From assembly GCF_026625645.1 (NCBI RefSeq), contig NZ_CP113056.1:1554501-1618500 (forward strand): a stretch of 64,000 bases of DNA. Direction: 5' to 3'. Under the pieces are notes generated by a model that was not told the origin of the DNA, did not search any database, and was given only the letters and a program-made list of their open reading frames with translations. The stretch's first letter is position 1, and every line of letters begins with the position of its first letter. Source of the stretch: Ancylobacter sp. SL191 (GTDB lineage: Bacteria > Pseudomonadota > Alphaproteobacteria > Rhizobiales > Xanthobacteraceae). Below, piece by piece: positions 50,330 through 59,252 of the stretch. A program made the position numbers and the translations under genes.

Positions 50330-51433
50330 GTGCGTTCGACCAGACTGATGGCCCGGCTGGGCCTTTTGCTTGTTCTCGGCCTTGCCACCGCGCTGGGCGG
50401 CTGCGCGTCGATGGATTCCGACGATCGCGGCGCGGTGCCGCTGAGCCCGGCCATCGTGGCGGACATGACCAAGAAGGGCATGACGCCCGAAGACCCGATC
50501 ATGATCCGCATCTACAAGCAGGAGAGCGAGCTTGAGGTGTGGAAGCGCACCCGCACCGGCCAGTACGCGCTCTTGAAGACCTACCCGATGTGCCGCTGGT
50601 CCGGGAAGCTCGGCCCGAAGACCCGCGAGGGCGACCGGCAGGCGCCGGAGGGCTTCTATGAAGTCACGCCGGCGCAGCTCAACCCGCGCTCGCAATATTA
50701 CCTCTCCTTCAATCTCGGCTACCCGAACCAGCTGGAAACCGCGCTCGGCTACACCGGCAGCGCCCTGATGGTGCACGGCGCCTGCACCTCCGCCGGCTGC
50801 TACGCCATGACCGATAATGGCGTGACGGAAATCTACGCCATCGCCCGCGAGGCGCTGAAGGGCGGGCAGCAGAGCTTCCAGGTGCAGGCGCTGCCCTTCC
50901 GCATGACGCCGGCCAATTTCGCCGCGCATCGGCGCGACCCGAACCTGGCTTATTGGCGCAACCTTCAGGAGGGGGTGGAGTATTTCAACGTCACCCGCCG
51001 CCCGCCGATGGTGACCGCCTGCGCCGGGCGCTACCGCTTCAATGACGGGCCGACGCCGTTCGATGCCACGCTCGATCCGCTCGGGCCTTGCCCGGCGGTG
51101 CCCGGCAGCGTCGAGGTGGCCGAGGCGGTAAAGCAGCGCCAGGCGGCGGAGGATGCCGAGGCGGCCGCTCTCGCCGCGGCTATTCCGCCCGCACCGTCCT
51201 ATGTCGATGGCGGCATGCACCGCAGCTTCCGCGACATTCTGCGCTCCTCCGGCCCGGAAAAGCTCGCGGCCTTTACCTCGCGCAAGATCCCGGTGAGCCA
51301 GCCCGACGCGGCGCTGGCCGATCCCTATTCCGGCCGTGCCCTCGCGGCGGCGCCGGCGAGTAGTCCCCCCGCCACCAATGCGCCGGCCGCCGCCTCACTC
51401 GGCACGCCGGCCGCGACCGCCGCGCTTCAGTAA
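50330..51433 (+). CDS. L,D-transpeptidase-family lipoprotein (YafK-like)
   Basis: A 367-residue exported protein with a lipoprotein signal (LGLATALGGC). The YkuD-like catalytic motif is HGACTSAGCYAMTD (Cys in GCY), with the preceding KTYPMCRWSGKLGPKTREGDRQAPEGFY strand region as in YafK. It would modify peptidoglycan cross-links. GTG at 50330 has GGGAG 7 nt ahead and gives a normal-length signal; an ATG at 50240 would add 30 residues. The tail is Ala/Pro-rich. Confidence 0.85.
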   Translation: MRSTRLMARLGLLLVLGLATALGGCASMDSDDRGAVPLSPAIVADMTKKGMTPEDPIMIRIYKQESELEVWKRTRTGQYALLKTYPMCRWSGKLGPKTREGDRQAPEGFYEVTPAQLNPRSQYYLSFNLGYPNQLETALGYTGSALMVHGACTSAGCYAMTDNGVTEIYAIAREALKGGQQSFQVQALPFRMTPANFAAHRRDPNLAYWRNLQEGVEYFNVTRRPPMVTACAGRYRFNDGPTPFDATLDPLGPCPAVPGSVEVAEAVKQRQAAEDAEAAALAAAIPPAPSYVDGGMHRSFRDILRSSGPEKLAAFTSRKIPVSQPDAALADPYSGRALAAAPASSPPATNAPAAASLGTPAATAALQ

Positions 51434-51443
51434 GGCGGCGCGG

Positions 51444-51992
51444 GTGAATTCCCCCCTGGTGCAGGTGCGCACGGCGACCGACGCCGACATGGATGCGGTG
51501 CAGGCGATCTACGCCCATCATGTGCTGACCGGCACCGCCTCCTTCGAGGAGGTGCCGCCGACCCTCGACGAGATGCACGCCCGCCGCGCCGCCATCCTCG
51601 GCCATGGCCTGCCCTATCTGGTGGCGCAGACGCGCGAGGGTGTCGTCGGCTATTGCTACGCCACGCTTTACCGGCCCCGCCCGGCCTATCGCCACACGCT
51701 TGAGGATTCCGTCTATGTCGCACCGGGCCAAGGCGGGCGCGGCATCGGCACGGCGCTGATGGGCGCGCTGATCGCCCGCTGCGAGGCCGGGCCGTGGCGG
51801 CAGATGGTGGCGGTGATCGGCGACAGCGCCAATGCCGGCTCCATCGCCCTGCACAGCCGTCACGGCTTCGCGCCGGTCGGGGTGTTCCGCGATGTCGGCT
51901 TCAAATTCGGCCGCTGGCTCGATTCGGTGCTGATGCAGCGCCCGCTGGGCGCTGGCGCGACCTGCCTGCCGCCTCCCAAGCCGGACCTCTGA
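51444..51992 (+). CDS. GNAT N-acetyltransferase (phosphinothricin acetyltransferase-like)
   Basis: A 182-residue acetyltransferase: VRTATDADMDAVQAIYAHHV at the start, DSVYVAPGQGGRGIGTALM with the Q/R-x-x-G-x-G/A acetyl-CoA loop, and NAGSIALHSRHGFAPVGVFRDVGFKFGRWLD, the pattern of the Pat/Bar and YwnH group. Its natural substrate (methionine sulfoximine, amino acid or drug) cannot be read from sequence. The start at GTG 51444 follows the previous stop by 10 nt. Confidence 0.9.
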   Translation: MNSPLVQVRTATDADMDAVQAIYAHHVLTGTASFEEVPPTLDEMHARRAAILGHGLPYLVAQTREGVVGYCYATLYRPRPAYRHTLEDSVYVAPGQGGRGIGTALMGALIARCEAGPWRQMVAVIGDSANAGSIALHSRHGFAPVGVFRDVGFKFGRWLDSVLMQRPLGAGATCLPPPKPDL

Positions 51993-51998
51993 AACGAA

Positions 51999-52026
51999 AA
52001 AGGCCCTCCATGCGGAGGGCCTTTCT
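51999..52026. terminator. Bidirectional terminator
   Basis: AAAGGCCCTCC (51999-52009) pairs perfectly with GGAGGGCCTTT (52014-52024) around ATGC, with A and T tracts outside. It serves the GNAT gene (+) and pyruvate kinase (-). Confidence 0.85.
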
Positions 52027-52046
52027 GTTGGTCGGTGAGGTCGGCT

Positions 52047-53660
52047 TCAGGCCGGACGGCGCGCGCCGCCATTGCCGCCGCGACGCTCGCCGGGCTTGCC
52101 GGCACCGCCCGCACCCTTGCCGCCCTTGGCGACGGGCTTGGAGCGGGTGACGGCGCCGCCGCGATTCTCGCGGGCGGCCGCGCGCGGCTTGGCCGCTTCC
52201 GCCGGCTTGTTGCCGGGCAGGCGGGCCAGCATCACCTTGTCGATGGTGACGAGGCGCATCACGTTGGTGGTGCCCGGCGTCGCGAAGGGCACGCCCGCGG
52301 TGATGGCGATGCGGTCATTCTCCTTGGCGAAGCCATGCTCGAGCGTGACCTGCGTCGCCTTGGTCGCCATCTCGCCGAAGGTGTGGATCTCCTCCGGCGC
52401 ATGGACGACATGCACGCCATAGGACAGCACCAGCCGGCGGGCGGTGGAGAGCTGGCTGGCGATGCCGACGATCGGCACGCGCGGCCGCTCGCGCGCGGCG
52501 TGCAGCGTGGTGGTGCCGGAGAGCGTGTAGGTGACGATGGCCGCCGCATCGACCGACATCGCCGCCTGATAGGCCGCGTGCGTCACCGCGTCGGCGACCG
52601 TGGTGCCGGCCTCCGGGCGCTGCGATTCGATGATGGCGCGGTAGCCAGGGTCGCGCTCCACGTTCTTGATGATCTGGTCCATCATCGCGACCGCCTCGAC
52701 CGGGTACTGGCCGGCGGCGCTTTCGGCGGAGAGCATCACCGCGTCGGCGCCGTCATAGACGGCGGTGGCGACGTCGGAGACCTCGGCGCGGGTCGGCACC
52801 GGGGCGGAGATCATCGATTCCAGCATCTGCGTGGCGACGATCACCGGCTTGCCGAGACGGCGCGATTCGCGGATCACGCGCTTCTGCAGCGCCGGGATTT
52901 CCGGCAGCGACAGCTCGACGCCGAGATCGCCGCGCGCCACCATGATGCTGTCCGACAGCTCGGTGATGCGGGTGAGGTGCTCGACCGCCTGCGGCTTCTC
53001 CAGCTTCAGGTTGATCTGGGCGCGGCCCTGGATCAGCTCCTTGGCCTCGATCACGTCCTCCGGGCGCTGCACGAAGGACAGCGCGATCCACTCGACGCCG
53101 AGGTCGAGGGCGAAGAACAGGTCGGAGCGGTCCTTGTCGGTCAGCGCCGAGACCGGCAGCACGACGTCAGGAACGTTGAAGCCCTTATTGTTGGACAGCC
53201 GGTTGCCGGCGATCACCTGGGCCTCGATGAAGCCATTGCCCTTCTTGACCACGCGGACGCGGACCTTGCCGTCGTCGAGCAGCACGGTCGAGCCCTCATG
53301 CAGGACTTCGAGAATCTCGGGATGCGGGATCGGCACGCGCTTCTCGTCGCCCGGAGTCGGGTCGGCGTCGAAGCGGATGGTGGTGCCGGCGGTCAGGGTG
53401 ATGGCGCCGTCGACAAACTTGCCGAGGCGAAGTTTCGGCCCCTGCAGATCCGCGAGTACGCCAATGGGACGGCCGACCTCGGCTTCCAGCGCCCGCACGG
53501 CCCCGAGCACACGGCCGTGGTTCTCCTGCGTGCCGTGGCTGAAATTGAGCCGGAAGACGTCGACGCCGGCCATGTAAAGGGCCTTGATCATCTCCGGGCT
53601 CGAAGAAGCGGGTCCAAGGGTCGCCACGATCTTCGTCGCGCGTTCCCGCCTGATCACCAT
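52047..53660 (-). CDS. pyk: Pyruvate kinase
   Basis: A 537-residue glycolytic enzyme making pyruvate and ATP from phosphoenolpyruvate and ADP. Visible are ATLGPASS, RLNFSHG, LQGPKLRLG, the catalytic Lys region, MVARGDLGVELS and VIVATQMLESM. After residue about 478 the typical domain ends and a 55-residue tail rich in Lys, Arg, Gly and Ala (AKPRAAARENRGG, SKPVAKGGKGAGG) follows, which most pyruvate kinases lack. The ATG at 53660 has GGAGGATGAC upstream. It is divergent from pntAA. Confidence 0.96.
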   Translation of the reverse strand: MVIRRERATKIVATLGPASSSPEMIKALYMAGVDVFRLNFSHGTQENHGRVLGAVRALEAEVGRPIGVLADLQGPKLRLGKFVDGAITLTAGTTIRFDADPTPGDEKRVPIPHPEILEVLHEGSTVLLDDGKVRVRVVKKGNGFIEAQVIAGNRLSNNKGFNVPDVVLPVSALTDKDRSDLFFALDLGVEWIALSFVQRPEDVIEAKELIQGRAQINLKLEKPQAVEHLTRITELSDSIMVARGDLGVELSLPEIPALQKRVIRESRRLGKPVIVATQMLESMISAPVPTRAEVSDVATAVYDGADAVMLSAESAAGQYPVEAVAMMDQIIKNVERDPGYRAIIESQRPEAGTTVADAVTHAAYQAAMSVDAAAIVTYTLSGTTTLHAARERPRVPIVGIASQLSTARRLVLSYGVHVVHAPEEIHTFGEMATKATQVTLEHGFAKENDRIAITAGVPFATPGTTNVMRLVTIDKVMLARLPGNKPAEAAKPRAAARENRGGAVTRSKPVAKGGKGAGGAGKPGERRGGNGGARRPA

Positions 53661-54237
53661 GTCATCCTCCGTCGTGGCGTGCGCCGCTGGTCGCCAGCAC
53701 GCCTTCATATGGACCAAAACACCGCCGCTGTCTCTGGCGGGTTATCTTGCACTGCAACGTGTCTGTGCCGCGACGCGGCGTTCAATTCTTCGCGGGGACA
53801 GCGAGGCGGCGCGCTTGACCTGTCGGTAACTTCCGCCCTTACTGGACGTGCATCGCAGGCGCTCTGGCACCCTTGCCTCGTGTCGGATCGCGTGAGACCT
53901 CCGGCCGGGCGACCTGGCGCTCCGGGGTCGGAGGGGGCGGGTGCTCTGGCACCCGTGGCGGCGCGCCGATGGCGCGCACGGCCTGTGGTTCCCATGCGAG
54001 GCCGAGGTCGTCAACCATCTTCGCGACGGCCTGACGGAATCATCTTGCTGGCATTCGGAATTCTGTATACCAATTCGGGGTGAGGCCGACCGGCTTCCCG
54101 TGTGCGCCTTTGGCGACCGGGCGGCGGCGGCTTCCGCGAGAGACCGCCGGGGGCCACCTCATGCCCGGTGCCGCCAACGCCGGTGCGGTCGACAAGCGAA
54201 TAACAGCCGACGAAACGGCCTTCGGGAGGAGGAAGAT
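53661..54237. other. 577-bp divergent intergenic region, pyk to pntAA
   Basis: I see no gene here. TCTTGC (54043-54048) and TATACC (54066-54071), spacing 17, are a weak promoter candidate facing pntAA. The region from 53811 to 54000 is GC-rich without coding signal. Confidence 0.5.
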
Positions 54238-55389
54238 ATGCGCCTTTCCGTGTTGAAGGAAACGGCCGCGACAGAGCCACGGGTTTCGGCGTCTTTGGAG
54301 ACGGTGAAGCGATTTGTGGGTCTGGGCGCGGAGGTTGTGGTTGCGTCGGGGGCGGGGCTCGCTTCGGGCGTGAGCGATGCGGAGTTTGCCGGCGCGGGAG
54401 CGTCGATCGCGGCGGATAATGCGGCGGCGATTTCCGGCGCGGATGTCGTGCTGGCGGTGCGCCGGCCGGAGGCCGCGGCGCTCAAGGGCGTGAAGCCCGG
54501 CGCGCTGGTGATCGCCATCGCCGACCCCTATGGCAATGAGGCGGCGCTTGCCGAGATCGCGGCGATGGGCGCCAGCCTGTTCGCCATGGAGCTGATGCCG
54601 CGCATCACCCGCGCGCAGGTGATGGACGTGCTGTCCTCCCAGGCCAACCTTGCCGGCTACCGCGCGGTGATCGACGCTTCCGCCGAGTTCGGCCGGGCCT
54701 TCCCGATGATGATGACGGCGGCCGGCACGGTGCCGGCGGCGCGCGTCTTCGTCATGGGCGCGGGCGTCGCCGGTCTTCAGGCGATCGCCACCGCCCGGCG
54801 CCTTGGCGCGGTGGTCTCGGCGACCGATGTGCGCCCGGCGGCGAAGGAACAGGTCGAGTCTCTCGGGGCGAAGTTCATCGCCGTCGAGGACGAGGAGTTC
54901 AAGCAGGCCGAGACGGCGGGCGGCTACGCCAAGCAGATGTCGGCGGAGTATCAGGCCAAGCAGGCGGCGCTCACCTTGAGCCACGTCGCCAAGCAGGACA
55001 TCGTCATCACCACGGCGCTGATCCCCGGCCGCCCGGCCCCCAAGCTCATCTCGGCCGAGATGGTGGCGGCGATGAAGGCGGGCTCGGTGATCGTCGACCT
55101 CGCGGTCGAGCGCGGCGGCAATGTGGTCGGCGCGGTGCCCGGCGAGGTCGTGACGACCGACAACGGCGTCAAGATTGTCGGCCATCTCAACGTGCCCGGC
55201 CGTCTGGCGGCGACCGCCTCGCAGCTCTACGCCAAGAACCTCTACGCCTTCGTCGAGACGCTGATCGACAAGGGGTCGAAGGCGCTTGCCGTGAAGTGGG
55301 ACGACGAGCTGGTGAAGGCGACGCTGCTGACCAAGGACGGGGCCATCGTGCACCCGAACTTCAAGCCGGCCGAGGCGAGCGCGGCCTGA
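54238..55389 (+). CDS. pntAA: NAD(P) transhydrogenase alpha-1 subunit
   Basis: A 383-residue NAD(H)-binding subunit (domain I) of the proton-translocating transhydrogenase, in the split three-gene form of alphaproteobacteria. Rossmann turn FVMGAGVAGLQAIATARRLGA, ATDVRPAAKEQVESLGA and LIPGRPAPKLI are family hallmarks. Hydride passes from NADH to NADP+ driven by the proton gradient. GGGAGGAGGAAG precedes the ATG at 54238. A 442-bp repeat-rich gap separates it from pntAB, which is unusual for this operon. Confidence 0.97.
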   Translation: MRLSVLKETAATEPRVSASLETVKRFVGLGAEVVVASGAGLASGVSDAEFAGAGASIAADNAAAISGADVVLAVRRPEAAALKGVKPGALVIAIADPYGNEAALAEIAAMGASLFAMELMPRITRAQVMDVLSSQANLAGYRAVIDASAEFGRAFPMMMTAAGTVPAARVFVMGAGVAGLQAIATARRLGAVVSATDVRPAAKEQVESLGAKFIAVEDEEFKQAETAGGYAKQMSAEYQAKQAALTLSHVAKQDIVITTALIPGRPAPKLISAEMVAAMKAGSVIVDLAVERGGNVVGAVPGEVVTTDNGVKIVGHLNVPGRLAATASQLYAKNLYAFVETLIDKGSKALAVKWDDELVKATLLTKDGAIVHPNFKPAEASAA

Positions 55390-55421
55390 CCGCGCCGGCC
55401 TCCCGCGGGCCGTCCTTCCGT

Positions 55422-55591
55422 CGTCATCCCGGACGGCCGCAAGGCCGAGCCGGGATCGTCCGCCCCCACCTTGTCATCCCCGGCCCCGGACTTGATCCGG
55501 GGGTTGACCCGGGGATCCACGACCGGGCGCTCCGCCTGGCTTCGTCCCTCCAGCGGCTCCGCTGGATCCCCGGGTCAAGCCCGGGGATGAC
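55422..55591. repeat. Palindromic repeat block within the pnt operon
   Basis: GTCATCCCGGACGGCCGCAAGG with GAGCCGGGATC, then GTCATCCCCGGCCCCGGACTT mirrored by GATCCGGGGG and CCCGGGTCAAGCCCGGGGATGAC. The rest of the 55390-55831 gap holds a GGGGATGACGGCGAGAGG duplication near 55583-55625 and no gene. Confidence 0.8.
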
Positions 55592-55831
55592 GGCGAGAGG
55601 GATGGGGATGACGGCGAGAGGGGCGGGGGACGGTCGGACGGGATCGGGTCGGATCGGCAGGGCCGGGGTCGGGCACCCGACAGGGCGCCCCGCGCCCACC
55701 AGACCTTCCGGGCGCTTGGCGCCTGACATGACGAAACATCCGGGCGGTTGCGCCCGGCACCTTCAGGGGACAGGCCGGTCGCGGCGCGGCAGATGCAGCG
55801 ACCCGGCGTCGAGGCTTCAGGGGATTAGGAA

Positions 55832-56299
55832 ATGGCCAATCCGGTAGCGGGCGATCCGATCGCCCAGAACGCGGTGGAGGGCGCGCGCACCGCCGCGGAA
55901 GTGGCGCGGCAGGCGGCGGAGGCGGCGCAGGCCTATGCGGACGCGGCGACCCAGCATTATGCGGAGATCGCGGGGAACGCGGCGCACGCTTTGTCGGGCG
56001 GGGCGATCGATCCCTTCGTGTTCCGCCTCGCCATCTTCGTGCTGGCGGTGTTCGTCGGCTATTACGTGGTGTGGTCGGTGACCCCGGCGCTGCACACGCC
56101 GCTGATGAGCGTGACCAACGCCATCTCCTCGGTGATCGTGGTCGGCGCGCTCTTGGCGGTCGGCGTCGACACGGTGGCGGAAGGCACGGGCTGGGCGCGG
56201 GGCTTCGGCTTCCTCGGCCTCATTCTGGCGGCGGTGAACATCTTCGGCGGGTTCCTGGTGACCAGCCGCATGCTCGCCATGTACTCGAAGAAGAAGTGA
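55832..56299 (+). CDS. pntAB: NAD(P) transhydrogenase alpha-2 subunit
   Basis: A 155-residue membrane subunit (part of domain II). An unusually long Ala/Glu/Gln-rich N-terminal extension (1-60) precedes the membrane helices beginning at [40 protein letters not shown] is the conserved PntAB block. With PntB it forms the proton channel. The ATG at 55832 follows GGGGATTAGGAA. It starts 10 nt before pntB ends the gap to 56310. Confidence 0.95.
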   Translation: MANPVAGDPIAQNAVEGARTAAEVARQAAEAAQAYADAATQHYAEIAGNAAHALSGGAIDPFVFRLAIFVLAVFVGYYVVWSVTPALHTPLMSVTNAISSVIVVGALLAVGVDTVAEGTGWARGFGFLGLILAAVNIFGGFLVTSRMLAMYSKKK

Positions 56300-56309
56300 G
56301 GGCGCCCCG

Positions 56310-57713
56310 ATGAACGCCAATATCGTCGCGCTGCTCTACCTCGTCTCGGGCGTCCTGTTCATCATGGCGCTGCGCGGGCTCTCCAGCCCCGCCACCTCGC
56401 GCCAGGGCAATCTGTTCGGCATGGTCGGCATGACCATCGCCATCCTGACCACGCTCGCGGCGTCCCCGCCGGCGGGTCTGGGCGGCTGGGCGCTGGTGAT
56501 CGGCGGCCTCGCCATTGGCGGCGGCGCCGGCGCCTATATCGCCAAGAACATCGCCATGACGCAGATGCCGCAGCTGGTCGCGGCCTTCCACTCGCTGGTC
56601 GGCCTGGCCGCGGTGATGGTGGCGGCGGCCGCGCTCTACGCGCCGGAAGCCTTCAACATCGGCCTGCCCGGCGAGATCCACGCCCAGGCGCTGATCGAGA
56701 TGAGCCTCGGTGTCGCCATCGGCGCGATCACCTTTACGGGTTCCGTGATCGCCTTCGCCAAGCTCAACGGCAATATGAGCGGCAAGCCGATCCTGCTGCC
56801 GGCCCGCCACCTCATCAACATCGCGCTGGCGGCGCTGATCGTGGTGCTGATCGGCGTGCTCACCGTGACCGAGAGCCACACCGTGTTCTGGCTGATCGTC
56901 ATCGCCAGCCTGATCTTCGGCGGCCTCCTGATCATCCCGATCGGCGGGGCGGACATGCCGGTCGTGGTGTCGATGCTGAACTCCTACTCCGGCTGGGCGG
57001 CGGCGGGCATCGGCTTCACGCTGGGCAACACGGCGCTGATCATCACCGGCGCGCTGGTGGGCTCCTCCGGCGCGATCCTGTCCTACATCATGTGCAAGGG
57101 CATGAACCGGAGCTTCGTCTCGGTGATCCTCGGCGGCTTCGGCGGCGACGCCGCGGCCGGTCCGGCGGGGGCGGTCGAGACGCGGCCGGTCAAGCAGGGC
57201 TCGGCCGAGGACGCGGCCTTCATCATGAAGAACGCGGCCAAGGTCATCATCGTGCCGGGCTACGGCATGGCGGTGGCGCAGGCCCAGCACGCGCTGCGCG
57301 AGATGGGCGACCGGCTGAAGGCCGAGGGCGTCGAGGTGAAATACGCCATCCACCCGGTGGCGGGCCGCATGCCCGGGCACATGAACGTGCTGCTGGCCGA
57401 GGCCAACGTGCCCTATGACGAGGTGTTCGAGCTCGAGGACATCAACTCGGAGTTCGCGCAGGCGGATGTGGCCTTCGTCATCGGCGCCAATGACGTGACC
57501 AACCCGGCGGCGAAGACCGACCCGACCTCGGCGATCTACGGCATGCCGATCCTGGACGTGGAAAAGGCCAAGACCGTGCTGTTCATCAAGCGCGGCATGG
57601 CGGCCGGCTATGCCGGCGTGGAGAACGAGCTGTTCTTCCGCGACAACACCATGATGCTCTTCGCCGACGCCAAGAAAATGGTCGAGGATATCGTCAAGAA
57701 CCTCGGGCATTGA
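56310..57713 (+). CDS. pntB: NAD(P) transhydrogenase beta subunit
   Basis: A 467-residue subunit with about eight membrane helices (domain II) and a C-terminal NADP(H)-binding domain III: VIIVPGYGMAVAQAQHA, HPVAGRMPGHMNVLLAEANV and VIGANDVTNPAAKTDPTSAIYGMP. It completes the pump that makes NADPH, for example for carbon fixation or formate-driven growth. A terminator follows directly. Confidence 0.97.
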   Translation: MNANIVALLYLVSGVLFIMALRGLSSPATSRQGNLFGMVGMTIAILTTLAASPPAGLGGWALVIGGLAIGGGAGAYIAKNIAMTQMPQLVAAFHSLVGLAAVMVAAAALYAPEAFNIGLPGEIHAQALIEMSLGVAIGAITFTGSVIAFAKLNGNMSGKPILLPARHLINIALAALIVVLIGVLTVTESHTVFWLIVIASLIFGGLLIIPIGGADMPVVVSMLNSYSGWAAAGIGFTLGNTALIITGALVGSSGAILSYIMCKGMNRSFVSVILGGFGGDAAAGPAGAVETRPVKQGSAEDAAFIMKNAAKVIIVPGYGMAVAQAQHALREMGDRLKAEGVEVKYAIHPVAGRMPGHMNVLLAEANVPYDEVFELEDINSEFAQADVAFVIGANDVTNPAAKTDPTSAIYGMPILDVEKAKTVLFIKRGMAAGYAGVENELFFRDNTMMLFADAKKMVEDIVKNLGH

Positions 57714-57737
57714 GGCATTAGTTAAAAAATCGAAATA

Positions 57738-57768
57738 ACGGCCGGGGGATCTCCTCCGGCCGTTTTTG
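57738..57768 (+). terminator. Rho-independent terminator after pntB
   Basis: ACGGCCGG (57738-57745) pairs with CCGGCCGT (57756-57763), followed by TTTTTGTTT. Confidence 0.9.
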
Positions 57769-57824
57769 TTTGTGCTTGGTCTTGCTTAACCGGCTGTCAA
57801 CCAAGTTCGGCCTAGCTTGCGCCC

Positions 57825-59234
57825 ATGACGCGCGGCGTATCCTGGTTTCTCGTAGCCCCGCTCGTCCTTCTGGGGCTTTCCGGTTGCAAGTTCGGGCTGT
57901 TCGATCGGCGCGAACCCTGGCGCTCGGAAGCTGAGGAACGGTGTCTGGCGGGGGGCGAGGTCAAGCCCTCCGCCTACATCATCCCGATCCGGGAGATTGA
58001 CGGCGCCGGCACCTGTGGCATGGACCATCCCTTCCGGGTGCTGGCCTTCAACCAGGGCACGGTGGAGGTGGCGCCAAAGGCGACGCTTGCCTGCCCGATG
58101 ACCTCCGCCGTCGACCGCTGGATGCTCGAGGACATACAGCCCGCCGCCATGGCCTGGTTCGGCCAGCCCGTGGCGAAGGTGAAGCAGATGTCCTCCTATT
58201 CCTGCCGCAACATGAATGGCGGGCCGGCGGGCAAGATCTCCGAACATGCCTTCGGCAATGCGCTGGACATTGGCGGCTTCGAGCTGGCCGATGGCCGCAT
58301 CATTCTGGTCAAGACCGGCTGGAAGGGTCGCCCGGACGAGCAGGGCTTCCTGCGCACCGTGCAGGCAACCGGCTGCCAGCGTTTCACCACCACGCTCGGG
58401 CCGGGCTACAACATCTATCATTACGACCACATCCATGTGGACCTGATGCGCCGCGCCGGGCGCACCTCGTGCAACCCGAACGTCACGCCGCCGCGCCCGC
58501 CCAATCTGCCGGTGTTCAAGGCGCCGCCGCTGCTGCGGCCGATGCCGGCCGGGCCGATGGCCAATGCGGCGGAGGGTGAGGCCGAGCCGGGCACGCAGGA
58601 GGATTTCGGTCCGGGCAGCGCGCCCGCCGCCGCTCAAGGCTCGCTTTATCCGGCAGCCGGCTATCCTGCCGCCGCCCCGGCCTATCCCGCGCCCGTCGCT
58701 CGTGCGCCGGCCGCGCCGGCGGCGGCGCCCGCGCCGCTGGGAGCGCCCGGCGAGCCGATGCCGCTGACGCCGCAGCCGGGCTATGGCGCGACCTATGGGC
58801 ATGGCGTCGATCCGAATTACCGCACGCCCGCGCCGCCGCCGGCCGTCCGGCCCGCGACGGGCTATCCGGCCCAACAGGCCTATCCGCCGCAAGGCTATCC
58901 GGTTGGCGGCTATCCGGCGGGTGGCTATCCCGGTCAACCGGCGCCGGCGGCCTATCCGGCGCAGGGGTATCCGACCCAAAATTATCCGGCTCAAGGTTAC
59001 CCAGCGCCCGCGCCGAAACCCGCCGCGGCGCCCAAGCCCGCGCCCGCCACGACGCGGCCGCCCGGCGTGCCATTGCCGCCGGCCGCCATTCCGCTCGCCA
59101 AATGGCTGGGGCTGGACACGACGCCGACCGGTTCAACCGGCACGGCTTCGTCCAGCAATGTGCGCTCCTTCACCAATGAGCGGCGCTTCGCCAGCCCGAT
59201 CCCCGGCCCGGAGGCCGAGGGCGGCACGGACTGA
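57825..59234 (+). CDS. Extensin-family lipoprotein
   Basis: A 469-residue protein with a lipobox (LLGLSGC) and an extensin-like C domain (about 45-220), a metallo-fold like D-Ala-D-Ala carboxypeptidases: CGMDHPFRV, SSYSCRNMN, ISEHAFGNALDIGGFEL and YDHIHVDL, with His/Asp positions suitable for a zinc site. The last 230 residues are Pro/Ala-rich with repeated GYP(A/P)(Q/G) units (GYPAQ, GYPVGG, GYPAGG, QGYPTQ). It may act on peptidoglycan at the envelope; activity is unproven. Confidence 0.88.
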   Translation: MTRGVSWFLVAPLVLLGLSGCKFGLFDRREPWRSEAEERCLAGGEVKPSAYIIPIREIDGAGTCGMDHPFRVLAFNQGTVEVAPKATLACPMTSAVDRWMLEDIQPAAMAWFGQPVAKVKQMSSYSCRNMNGGPAGKISEHAFGNALDIGGFELADGRIILVKTGWKGRPDEQGFLRTVQATGCQRFTTTLGPGYNIYHYDHIHVDLMRRAGRTSCNPNVTPPRPPNLPVFKAPPLLRPMPAGPMANAAEGEAEPGTQEDFGPGSAPAAAQGSLYPAAGYPAAAPAYPAPVARAPAAPAAAPAPLGAPGEPMPLTPQPGYGATYGHGVDPNYRTPAPPPAVRPATGYPAQQAYPPQGYPVGGYPAGGYPGQPAPAAYPAQGYPTQNYPAQGYPAPAPKPAAAPKPAPATTRPPGVPLPPAAIPLAKWLGLDTTPTGSTGTASSSNVRSFTNERRFASPIPGPEAEGGTD

Positions 59235-59252
59235 GGTCCGGCTGACCGGCGA

